7,277 nucleotides of DNA. Source: an uncultured Oscillibacter sp. (GTDB taxonomy: Bacteria > Bacillota_A > Clostridia > Oscillospirales > Oscillospiraceae). Positions 1 through 6,204 of this stretch are shown piece by piece. The stretch is from assembly GCA_951800675.1 (NCBI GenBank), contig CATOKC010000150.1, positions 1 to 7,277 on the forward strand, read 5' to 3'. Under the pieces are notes generated by a model that saw only the letters and a program-made list of their open reading frames with translations, had not been told where the DNA came from and did no database searches. Made by a program: the position numbers and the translations under genes. Each line of letters begins with the position of its first letter. Position 1 is the stretch's first letter.

Positions 1-81
1 CATTCCGGCTCCGCCGATCATTCAGCCGCGCCCCTGTCCCTCGTCCCCCCGCAGGAACGATACTTCTTTTTCGCTTTTGGA

Positions 82-132
82 CCGTGCACGGCCCGTTTTC
101 TCTTTTCTTCTGGAAGAAAAAGAGAAAACGGG
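82..132. other. Long hairpin with adjacent 10-bp palindrome upstream of mnmG
   Basis: The arms 92-110 and 113-132 are complementary over 19 pairs with a single bulged A in the right arm, built from CCCGTTTTCTC and its complement. The apex falls at the TTCTGGAA segment. Directly in front lies a perfect palindrome, CCGTGCACGG (82-91). Neither strand shows a T-run after the stem, so it is not a standard intrinsic terminator. It could end an upstream transcript by another route, stabilise an RNA end, or be a repeat remnant. The hairpin itself is certain; its role is unknown. Confidence 0.55.
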
Positions 133-195
133 GGTGCAATGAACCAGCCATCATCATGGCTGAAATTCCCCCCCGCCCGAAGGGCGAGTACACCC

Positions 196-221
196 CTCCC
201 CTCTGGGGAGCCTCCAAGGAG
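196..221 (+). promoter_or_regulatory. mnmG ribosome binding site with adjacent hairpin
   Basis: AAGGAG at 216-221 sits 5 nt before the ATG at 227 and fixes the mnmG start. Just upstream, CTCCCC (196-201) and GGGGAG (205-210) form a perfect 6-bp stem with a TCT loop, ending 5 nt before the Shine-Dalgarno sequence. A stem this close could affect ribosome access, but no regulator or ligand can be inferred. I see no convincing sigma-A promoter between 1 and 226, so the promoter may lie further upstream. Confidence 0.6.
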
Positions 222-226
222 CGCCT

Positions 227-2095
227 ATGCAAGAATTCCCCGCCGGAACCTTCGACATCGCCGTCATCGGCGCCGGCCACGCCGGCATCGAGGCCGCCCT
301 GGCCTCCGCCCGTCTGGGGCTGGAAACCATCGTTTTCACCATCAATTTAGACGCCGTAGGTAACATGCCCTGCAACCCCGCCATCGGCGGCACCGGCAAG
401 GGCCACCTGGTCCGGGAGCTGGACGCCCTGGGGGGCGAAATGGCCCGGGCCGCCGACGAGTGCTGCATCCAATACCGCCTTCTAAACAAGGGCAAGGGCC
501 CCGCTGTCTGGTCCCTCCGGGCCCAGGCGGACCGCCGGAAGTACCAGGGCCGCATGAAGCACGCCCTGGAGCGCCAGGCGCGCCTCACCGTCCGCCAGGG
601 GGAGGTGGTGGAGGTCCGCACCGGCGAGGACGGCGGCGTCTCCGCCGTGGTCCTGGCCACCGGGGCGGTGTTCGCCGTCCGGGCCGTCATTTTGGCTACG
701 GGAACCTATCTCACCGGCCGGACCATCGTGGGCGAGTGGGTGGAGGACTCCGGCCCCGACGGCATGCACGCCGCCACCCGGCTGACGGAATCCCTCTTGA
801 AATTGGGCCTCCCTCTCCGCCGCTTCAAAACCGGCACGCCTCCCCGGGTCAATGCCCGGACCGTGGACTTTGAGGAAATGGAGGTCCAGCCCGGCGACGC
901 GCTGCCCGTCCCCTTCTCCTATTCCACCCGGGAGGCCCCGGAAAACCGGGCGGTCTGCTATCTCACCTGGACCACGGAGGAGACCAAGCGCATCATCCAG
1001 GAGAACCTGGACCGGGCCCCTATGTACTCCGGCCTCATCGAGGGCGTGGGGCCCCGGTACTGCCCCTCCTTTGAGACGAAAATCGTCCGTTTCCCGGACA
1101 AGCTCCGCCACCAGCTCTTTGTGGAGCCCATGGGTCTGGACACCGAGGAGCTTTACATTCAGGGCTTCTCCTCCTCCATGCCGGAGGACGTGCAGATTCA
1201 AATGCTTCACAGCGTCCCGGGCCTCCGCCGGGCCGTCATGACCCGGCCCGCCTACGCCATTGAGTACGACTGCGTCGACCCCCTGGCCCTGGCGCCCACC
1301 CTGGAGGTGAAGACCGTCCCCCGTCTCTATGGCGCGGGGCAGTTCAACGGCTCCTCCGGCTATGAGGAGGCGGCGGTCCAGGGCCTCGTGGCGGGAGTCA
1401 ACGCCGCCCGGAAGCTCCGGGGTCAGGACGAATTTGTCCTCTCCCGGGCGGAGAGCTACATCGGCACCCTGGTTGACGATCTGGTGACCAAGGGCACGGA
1501 AGAGCCCTATCGGATCATGACCTCCCGGAGCGAGTACCGGCTTTTGCTTCGGCAGGACAACGCGGACCTGCGCCTTACCAAACGGGGCTATGAGATCGGC
1601 CTGGTCCCGGAGGAACGCCTCCGGGCCGTGGAGAAAAAATACGCCGCCGTGGAGCGGGAGATCAAGCGCCTGCGCCACACCGGGGCCTCTCCCTCGCCGG
1701 AGCTGGCGGCTTTCCTGGCCTCCAAGGACACGGCGGACGCCCCGGGGGGCTGTCCCCTGGACGCGCTTTTGCGGCGGCCCCGGATTCACTATGACGAGCT
1801 GGCTCCCTTCGACCCGGGCAGGCCGGACCTGCCGCCGGACGTGGCGGAGCAGGTGGAAATCTCCGTAAAGTACGAGGGCTATATCCGCCGCCAGGAAAAG
1901 CAAGTGGAGGATTTTCAGAAGATGGCCTCCCACGCTCTGCCGCCGAATTTGGACTACGGCTCCATCCAGGGTCTCCGGCTGGAGGCCAGGGAGAAGCTGG
2001 CGGCAGTGCGTCCCCTGGACTTGGGACAGGCGTCCCGAATTTCCGGCGTGTCCCCGGCGGACGTGGCCGCCCTGATGATTTTTTTGGAAAAATAG
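227..2095 (+). CDS. mnmG: tRNA uridine-5-carboxymethylaminomethyl modification enzyme MnmG (GidA)
   Basis: MnmG is the FAD-dependent subunit that works with the GTPase MnmE to place the (carboxymethyl)aminomethyl group on C5 of the wobble uridine of certain tRNAs, in the cytoplasm. The 622 residues match the usual length of about 620-630. Visible landmarks are the Rossmann FAD motif GAGHAG (15-20), the conserved Cys in MPCNPAIGG (C49), [13 protein letters not shown] (90-102), KTGTPPRV (201-208), the second conserved Cys in GPRYCPS (C279), [10 protein letters not shown] (374-383), [19 protein letters not shown] (432-450), and the C-terminal helical domain with [10 protein letters not shown] and GQASRISGV. 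Both conserved cysteines needed for catalysis are present. mnmE is often the neighbour in Firmicutes but is not visible in the 226 bases upstream. The next gene starts 59 bp downstream. Identification is firm. Confidence 0.97.
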   Translation: MQEFPAGTFDIAVIGAGHAGIEAALASARLGLETIVFTINLDAVGNMPCNPAIGGTGKGHLVRELDALGGEMARAADECCIQYRLLNKGKGPAVWSLRAQADRRKYQGRMKHALERQARLTVRQGEVVEVRTGEDGGVSAVVLATGAVFAVRAVILATGTYLTGRTIVGEWVEDSGPDGMHAATRLTESLLKLGLPLRRFKTGTPPRVNARTVDFEEMEVQPGDALPVPFSYSTREAPENRAVCYLTWTTEETKRIIQENLDRAPMYSGLIEGVGPRYCPSFETKIVRFPDKLRHQLFVEPMGLDTEELYIQGFSSSMPEDVQIQMLHSVPGLRRAVMTRPAYAIEYDCVDPLALAPTLEVKTVPRLYGAGQFNGSSGYEEAAVQGLVAGVNAARKLRGQDEFVLSRAESYIGTLVDDLVTKGTEEPYRIMTSRSEYRLLLRQDNADLRLTKRGYEIGLVPEERLRAVEKKYAAVEREIKRLRHTGASPSPELAAFLASKDTADAPGGCPLDALLRRPRIHYDELAPFDPGRPDLPPDVAEQVEISVKYEGYIRRQEKQVEDFQKMASHALPPNLDYGSIQGLRLEAREKLAAVRPLDLGQASRISGVSPADVAALMIFLEK

Positions 2096-2154
2096 GAACC
2101 GCTGTTTTCAGACGGCAGGAACCGTCAATACTGATAGGAAAGGAAGCGCTTCCC

Positions 2155-2820
2155 ATGCTGATCGACATGACCCACACCATCACCCCGGAGATCCCCGTCT
2201 ACCCCGGCACGCCGGTCCCCAGTCTCACCCCCGCCTGTACCTTCACCCGGGACGGCTTCCGGGAGACCCTGCTGACCTTCTCCTCCCATACCGGCACCCA
2301 TATGGACGCTCCCGCCCACCTGTTCCAGGACGGGCGGACCCTGGACCAAATGCCCATGTCCCAGTTCTCCGGCCGGGCCACGGTGCTGGACGTGTCCCAG
2401 GAGGGTCCGGTCATTACGGAGGAGTTCCTCCGGTCTAACTACGAGGCCATCCACTGTGCCGATTACATCTTGTTCTACACCGGCTGGGAGGATCGCTGGG
2501 GCACGGAGCGCTTTTTGGAGGACACCTTCCCCGTTCCCGACGAGGACGCGGCCCGGTATCTGGTCTCCCGGGGGCTCAAGGGCCTGGGCACCGACGCTAT
2601 CAGCATTGACCGGATGGGAGACAGCAAGCTCCCGATCCACCACATCCTTTTGAAGGACAGCATTTTGAGCATTGAAAACCTGTGCCTGAAAAAGGTCCGG
2701 GGGCGGAAGGACTTTTTGTTCTTCGCCCTGCCCATGAAATTCCAGGACACCGACGGCGCTCCCGTCCGCGCGTTCGCGGAGCTGCGGGAAGCGTTTGAGG
2801 GAGAGAGGAGAAAACGGTGA
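2155..2820 (+). CDS. Cyclase-family metal-dependent hydrolase (kynurenine formamidase-like fold)
   Basis: This 221-residue protein belongs to the cyclase/KynB family (Pfam Cyclase), metal-dependent enzymes that hydrolyse amides such as N-formylkynurenine or act on other small substrates. The signature HTGTHMDAPAH lies at 45-55; by analogy with KynB, H45, H49 and D51 are metal ligands, with H162 or H163 and E174 as candidates for the remaining ones. The N-terminus LIDMTHTITPEIPVYPG is the usual family opening, which supports the ATG at 2155. AGGAAAGGAAG (2136-2146) precedes that ATG with 8 nt spacing. Length is close to the typical 205-220. The stop overlaps the next start by 4 bp, so it is translationally linked to the MurT-like gene. 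No other kynurenine-pathway gene is visible, so the substrate cannot be named and kynB is not assigned. Confidence 0.88.
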   Translation: MLIDMTHTITPEIPVYPGTPVPSLTPACTFTRDGFRETLLTFSSHTGTHMDAPAHLFQDGRTLDQMPMSQFSGRATVLDVSQEGPVITEEFLRSNYEAIHCADYILFYTGWEDRWGTERFLEDTFPVPDEDAARYLVSRGLKGLGTDAISIDRMGDSKLPIHHILLKDSILSIENLCLKKVRGRKDFLFFALPMKFQDTDGAPVRAFAELREAFEGERRKR

Positions 2821-4139
2821 AAAAACTTCTGGCTATTACCGTCTGTAAGCTGGGGCGCTTTGTGGGAAAGCTCATCGGCAAGGGCAGCTCCATGCCCGGG
2901 AAGTTTGCCCTGAAAATCTGCCCGGACATTCTTCGACGGGTGGAGCTGCCGGAGCATATCATCGCCGTCACCGGCTCCAACGGGAAAACCTCCACCGTGG
3001 AGATGATCGCCGCCATCCTCCGGGCGGACGGAAAAACCGTGGTCTACAACGAAGAGGGCTCCAACCAAATCGAGGGCGTGACCACCCTGGTGCTGACCCA
3101 CGCCACCCTGGGGGGCAAGGTCCGGGCGGATGTGCTCCTCATCGAGTCCGACGAACGCTACGCCGCCCACACCTTCCAATTCTTCCACCCCACGGAGTTT
3201 GTAGTGACCAACCTCTACCGGGACCAGCTCACCCGAAACGGCCACCCGGAATGGGTCTATGACTCCATCCTCCCGGCCCTCCACCCCGAGACGGAGCTGC
3301 TTTTAAACGCCGACGATCCCCTGTCCTCCTGCTTCGCCCAGGGGCGGGAGAAGGTGAAATGGTTTGGCCTGAACCAGTGCTCCATCTCCACGGATACCCC
3401 CACCGGGGTCTATCACGACGGGGCCTTCTGCCCCCTCTGCCACGCTCCCATGGAGTATGACTACGTGCACTACAACCACATTGGAGCCTATCGCTGCACG
3501 AAATGCGGACACAAAAAGCCTGCCGCAGATTACGCCGTCACGTCGGTGGACCTGGAAAATGCCCGGATCACCATTGACGGCAAGGTCCAAATTACCCTGG
3601 CCTTCCGGAGCATCTACAACATTTACAACATTCTGGCGGCCTATGCCGCCTGCCGGGAGTGCGGCGTGTCCGGCGAAACCGCCGCCGCCGTCCTCAGCAA
3701 TTATCTGCTGAAAAACGGCCGGATGCAGACCTTCCGTCTGGGGGCCCGCCACGGCACGCTGCTGACCAGCAAGCACGAAAACTCCATCGCCTACGACACG
3801 AACCTCCGCTATATCGCCGCCTCGGAGAAGGACTGCACAGTGCTGGTCATCGTGGACGCGGTGAGCCGGAAGTACTTCACCAGCGAAACCAGCTGGCTAT
3901 GGGACATCGACTTTGACCAGCTGAATGCCCCCCATGTAAAGCGGGTGGTGCTGGCGGGCCGGTACTGCAACGACTTGGCAGAGCGGTTCTCCTACACGGA
4001 GGTGGAGAACTGGTCCGTGGAGCCGGATATCGCCGCGGCGGCGTCGGAGCTGAAAAACAGCGGGGACGAGGAGCTGTTCGTCGTCACCTGCTTCTCCGAC
4101 CGGGACAAGATTCTCAGCCGCGTGGAAAAGGAGGCGTGA
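2817..4139 (+). CDS. murT: MurT-like Mur ligase (lipid II isoglutaminyl synthase ligase subunit homologue)
   Basis: In the known MurT/GatD complex MurT uses ATP to activate the D-Glu alpha-carboxylate of lipid II, which is then amidated with ammonia from GatD. The 440 residues show the family layout: the P-loop VTGSNGKTST (51-60), SDERY (111-115) and NLYRDQLTRNG (132-142) in the Mur central domain, LLNADDP (162-168), a four-Cys zinc ribbon (C205, C208, C227, C230) inserted as in other MurT proteins, YNIYNILAA (267-275), GRM (301-303), and the C-terminal DUF1727-type domain with SWLWDIDF (359-366). The GTG start (2817) overlaps the previous TGA; GAGAGGAG (2803-2810) sits 6 nt before it. Oddities: the usual NPAG segment reads SKHENS (318-323), and the usual DGxDxSW segment reads YFTSETSW (353-360). 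The fold is firm. That it makes amidated lipid II is an inference, weakened by the partner's lost catalytic residues. Confidence 0.85.
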   Translation: MKKLLAITVCKLGRFVGKLIGKGSSMPGKFALKICPDILRRVELPEHIIAVTGSNGKTSTVEMIAAILRADGKTVVYNEEGSNQIEGVTTLVLTHATLGGKVRADVLLIESDERYAAHTFQFFHPTEFVVTNLYRDQLTRNGHPEWVYDSILPALHPETELLLNADDPLSSCFAQGREKVKWFGLNQCSISTDTPTGVYHDGAFCPLCHAPMEYDYVHYNHIGAYRCTKCGHKKPAADYAVTSVDLENARITIDGKVQITLAFRSIYNIYNILAAYAACRECGVSGETAAAVLSNYLLKNGRMQTFRLGARHGTLLTSKHENSIAYDTNLRYIAASEKDCTVLVIVDAVSRKYFTSETSWLWDIDFDQLNAPHVKRVVLAGRYCNDLAERFSYTEVENWSVEPDIAAAASELKNSGDEELFVVTCFSDRDKILSRVEKEA

Positions 4140-4142
4140 GGC

Positions 4143-4877
4143 ATGGACGTGCGGATCATCCACTTTTACCCGGACCTGATGGACCTCTACGGAAGCCGGG
4201 CCAACCTGCTGGCCTTGCGGCGCTATCTGGAGCACCTGGACTGTACGGTCACGGTGGAGACCGTCCTCCCCGGCGGCGGGGCGGACGTCTCCCGAGGGGA
4301 CTTCTTCTTTATGGGCGCGGGAACGGAGCGCGCCGCCCGGGCCGCTATGGCGGACTTCTCCCGCTATGGGGAGCCCTTGAAGGCCGCCGCCCTGGACAGC
4401 GCCGCCATGCTCTTCGCCGGAACGGCCATGGACCTGCTGGGCAAATCCGTCCAGGAGGCGGATGGCAGCTCCTATGAGGGCCTTGGGCTGGCCTCCTTCG
4501 CCGTGGAGCACGGCAAAAAACGCATTGTCGGGGATGTGTACGGACACACGGACCTCTATCCGGAGGCGGTGGTGGGCTTTCTGAACAAGTGCGGCGTGGT
4601 CTCCGGCGTGGAGACGCCGCTTTTGACAGGGCTGGACCTGGGCTTTGGCAATGAGAAGGTGCGGGGGCCGGAGGGCTTCCATTGGAAAAACGTCTTTGCC
4701 TCCCAGCTGACGGGCCCCCTGCTTGTGAAAAACCCCAAGCTGCTGGAGACCGTGGCCGCCGCCATCTATGCCCGCCGGGGCAAACCCCTGCCGGTGGACC
4801 GGCCCGTAGACCGCTGGGCGGAAAAAGCCTATGCCGTCACGGAGGAGCAGCTCCGGTTGCGGGCACAGGCAAACTAG
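4143..4877 (+). CDS. gatD: GatD-like class I glutamine amidotransferase lacking the catalytic Cys and His
   Basis: GatD normally hydrolyses glutamine and passes ammonia to MurT. The 244-residue length and several segments match: IIHFYPDLMDLYG (5-17), NLLALRRYL (21-29), the DLLGKSVQEADGSSYEGLG stretch (97-115), LGFGN (166-170), WKNVFASQL (181-189) and GPLLVKNP (191-198). Compared with S. aureus GatD as I remember it, the nucleophile in CGGYQ(F/L)LG (C94) becomes Gly93 in AGTAMDLLG, and the catalytic His in YLHGP (H189) becomes Thr190 in QLTGP. The GGGxDREQ loop reads GAGTERAA (58-65), and FENHGGRT becomes FLNKCGVV (146-153). The frame is intact, so this is not decay by frameshift. AAAAGGAGG (4126-4134) lies 8 nt before the ATG, and the gene starts 3 bp after the MurT-like stop. 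It probably lacks glutaminase activity and may serve as a structural partner. The symbol reflects homology, not proven function. Confidence 0.8.
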   Translation: MDVRIIHFYPDLMDLYGSRANLLALRRYLEHLDCTVTVETVLPGGGADVSRGDFFFMGAGTERAARAAMADFSRYGEPLKAAALDSAAMLFAGTAMDLLGKSVQEADGSSYEGLGLASFAVEHGKKRIVGDVYGHTDLYPEAVVGFLNKCGVVSGVETPLLTGLDLGFGNEKVRGPEGFHWKNVFASQLTGPLLVKNPKLLETVAAAIYARRGKPLPVDRPVDRWAEKAYAVTEEQLRLRAQAN

Positions 4878-4907
4878 AGCGGTTCCCAGAAATAACGAAA
4901 AAAGGAG

Positions 4908-5001
4908 GCGGTGACAGAGGCCGCGGAGCAAGGCGAAGGACGCGGACGGGCTGACGCCCGTCAAGGACGGCAACGCGGCTATGCGGCCTCTGGACTGCCG
5001 C
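4908..5001. other. GC-rich folded element with alternative inner stems (terminator, small RNA or repeat)
   Basis: CAGAGGCCGC (4915-4924) pairs perfectly with GCGGCCTCTG (4983-4992), and GCGG (4908-4911) can pair with CCGC (4998-5001) outside an internal loop. Inside, GACGGGC (4945-4951) pairs with GCCCGTC (4956-4962) over a TGAC loop; alternatively CCGTC (4958-4962) pairs with GACGG (4966-4970). These two share bases and cannot form together. On the + strand the stem is followed by ACTTTTCTC, a weak T-rich end. On the - strand it is followed by CTCC and six Ts. It may therefore end the mnmG-gatD transcript, but it is larger than a normal terminator. A mobile palindromic repeat or a small RNA is also possible. 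Confidence 0.5.
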
Positions 5002-5212
5002 ACTTTTCTCAGTATTTTGGGGAACTGCTCCAGGCAGTCAGCTCCAGCGTTCTGTCCAGAATGAACGCCCTCTACCTTTCCCTGGCGGAGGACGGTAAGC
5101 AGCCTTTTCACAGTCCTTCCCTGCCGGCGGATTTCGCATATTCTTTCATTCAAGGCCGGCCGCTGAACAGCAGCCCCTTCCAATTCCTCCCTTCCTCTCC
5201 AGATTTTGAGGG

Positions 5213-5241
5213 TTGCCCCCGGCCGCCGTTTCCGGTATCCT
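5213..5241 (+). promoter_or_regulatory. Candidate sigma-A promoter for the cell-wall hydrolase
   Basis: TTGCCC (5213-5218) and TATCCT (5236-5241) are separated by 17 nt and each match the -35/-10 consensus at 4 of 6 positions. The -10 ends 42 nt before the ATG at 5284. A separate promoter fits the long gap and the folded element upstream. The call rests only on sequence match and position. Confidence 0.4.
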
Positions 5242-5283
5242 TGTCTGTGAACTCCACACAAGAAAGGAAACGTAAGGAAACCT

Positions 5284-6060
5284 ATGAAACGAACACTCTT
5301 ATGCGGACTTCTCGCTGTCGCGGCCCTCTGCCTCCCAGTCCAGGCCGCCCGGCCCGCCAATCTCCAGGTGGACGGGGAACTTTTAAACGCCCCCGCCTAC
5401 GTGGAGGCGGGCACCACCTACGCTCCCCTCCGGGAGCTGCTGGAGTCTCTGGGAGATTGGAACGTCTGGTGGGACGGCTCCGCCGCCCGCGCGGTCTCCG
5501 AGGACGCCTCTTTATCGGCAGACCCTGACGGCGGCTTTCTGACCGTCAACGGCCAGCGCTATCCCTGCGTGGTAGACGTGGTGGAAGGCCGGACCTACGT
5601 GCCTCTGCGCCTGACCGCGGAGGCCCTGGGCGGAAGCGTCCGGTGGGACCCCTGGCTGGACGGGGCAGCCGTGACCTCCCCCGGCGCGGAGCACGACGCC
5701 ATGGACTACTACTGGCTCTCCCGCATCATCCACGCCGAAAGCGGCGGCGAGGCTCTGGAGGGCCAGATCGCCGTAGGCAACGTGGTGCTGAACCGGGTCT
5801 CCAGTGAGGACTTCCCTGACAGCATTCCCGGCGTCATCTTCGACGACGAGAACGGCGTGCAGTTTGAGCCGGTGTCCAACGGCGCCGTGACCAAGGCGCC
5901 CACAGAGCTGTCCCTAGAGGCCGCCCGGCGGGCCCTGTCCGGGGAGAACACCGCCGGGGACGCGCTCTACTTCTTCGCTCCGGCCCTGTCGCAGGGAAGC
6001 TGGATCGACTCCAGCCGCGCCTACCGGCAGACCATCGGCTGTCACCGCTTTTACAGCTGA
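5284..6060 (+). CDS. Secreted SleB-type cell-wall hydrolase with copper-amine-oxidase-N-like domain
   Basis: The 258-residue protein starts with a signal peptide: MKR, then a hydrophobic stretch LLCGLLAVAALCL, with probable cleavage after VQA (residue 21). Residues about 25-132 form a copper-amine-oxidase N-terminal-like domain. It has two similar halves, marked by TTYAPLRELLESLG (44-57) and RTYVPLRLTAEALGG (103-117), each followed by a W-rich strand (VWWD, VRWD). Residues about 143-257 match the SleB/CwlJ family (Hydrolase_2): LSRIIHAESGGEALEGQIA (145-163) with E152 in the position of the conserved catalytic Glu, then VGNVVLNRV, and a C-terminal GCHRFYS. Such enzymes cleave peptidoglycan; the founding members act on spore cortex. 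The first domain may bind wall material, which is an inference. AAGGA (5274-5278) supports the start. A terminator follows directly, so the gene appears monocistronic. A role in spore germination is possible but not shown. Confidence 0.9.
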   Translation: MKRTLLCGLLAVAALCLPVQAARPANLQVDGELLNAPAYVEAGTTYAPLRELLESLGDWNVWWDGSAARAVSEDASLSADPDGGFLTVNGQRYPCVVDVVEGRTYVPLRLTAEALGGSVRWDPWLDGAAVTSPGAEHDAMDYYWLSRIIHAESGGEALEGQIAVGNVVLNRVSSEDFPDSIPGVIFDDENGVQFEPVSNGAVTKAPTELSLEAARRALSGENTAGDALYFFAPALSQGSWIDSSRAYRQTIGCHRFYS

Positions 6061-6079
6061 CACACGTGGCGCTTTCAAG

Positions 6080-6109
6080 CCCCGGCGGACCACTCCGCCG
6101 GGGTCTTTT
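6080..6109 (+). terminator. Intrinsic terminator after the cell-wall hydrolase
   Basis: A perfect 10-bp GC-rich stem, CCCCGGCGGA (6080-6089) with TCCGCCGGGG (6094-6103), has a CCAC loop and is followed by TCTTTT. It begins 19 nt after the stop codon and separates this gene from gdhA. Confidence 0.93.
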
Positions 6110-6134
6110 GTGATATTCGCTTTAAATCGGCGAA

Positions 6135-6161
6135 AAATTTCCTTGGAATTTTAGGAAATTT
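6135..6161. promoter_or_regulatory. Perfect dyad upstream of gdhA promoter, possible operator
   Basis: AAATTTCC (6135-6142) and GGAAATTT (6154-6161) form a perfect inverted repeat with an 11-nt spacer, and a further GGAATTT (6145-6151) lies between them. The dyad ends 5 nt before the candidate -35 of gdhA, a typical place for a regulator site. A second, weaker dyad, TTCGC (6116-6120) and GCGAA (6130-6134), abuts it. The arms are AT-rich in an otherwise GC-rich window. No specific regulator can be named. Confidence 0.45.
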
Positions 6162-6166
6162 ATTTC

Positions 6167-6196
6167 TTGTGCATCCTCCCCGTTTTCCTATATTCT
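6167..6196 (+). promoter_or_regulatory. Candidate sigma-A promoter of gdhA
   Basis: TTGTGC (6167-6172) lies 16 nt before TATATT (6189-6194, 5 of 6 consensus matches) or 18 nt before TATTCT (6191-6196). Transcription from about 6201-6204 would give a leader of roughly 115 nt. The AT-rich setting between the terminator and gdhA supports the call. Confidence 0.5.
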
Positions 6197-6204
6197 ATAG
6201 ACAG

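Larger units (their letters stand above)
4878..5283 (+). other. 406-bp intergenic region with no convincing gene
   Basis: This gap between the GatD-like gene and the cell-wall hydrolase holds three things I can support: an orphan Shine-Dalgarno-like AAAGGAGG (4901-4908), the folded GC-rich element at 4908-5001, and a candidate promoter near 5213-5241. An open frame runs from 4915 to 5069, after an in-frame TGA at 4912. Its first 25 or so codons end mostly in G or C, like local genes, but it has no properly placed start and resembles no family I recognise. Between 5002 and 5200 I see only short palindromes such as GGCCGGCC (5154-5161). Confidence 0.6.

Noticed and set aside
1..142. Tail of an upstream gene (open frame from the window edge to TGA at 140-142)
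   Set aside because: The C-terminal peptide matches no expected neighbour such as MnmE (whose end has an FCxGK motif) and the frame crosses the long hairpin, so coding is not supported.
482..1933. 483-residue open frame on the - strand opposite mnmG
   Set aside because: It is a GC-rich shadow of mnmG with no recognisable domain and low-complexity Gly/Arg/His-rich content, while the + strand protein is an unambiguous MnmG.
4143..4877. Frameshift or sequencing error explaining the missing GatD Cys and His
   Set aside because: The frame is open throughout and matches GatD before, between and after both positions, and the changed codons read GGA and ACG, so two separate substitutions are needed rather than an indel.
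3897..5360. 487-residue open frame on the - strand across the MurT/GatD-like genes and the intergenic gap
   Set aside because: It overlaps two clear + strand genes and the start of a third, shows no family motif, and owes its length to high GC content.
4911..5528. 205-residue + strand frame from a GTG 2 nt after AAAGGAGG
   Set aside because: The spacing is too short for efficient initiation, the frame runs about 245 bp into the cell-wall hydrolase in another frame, and the composition is unlike local genes.
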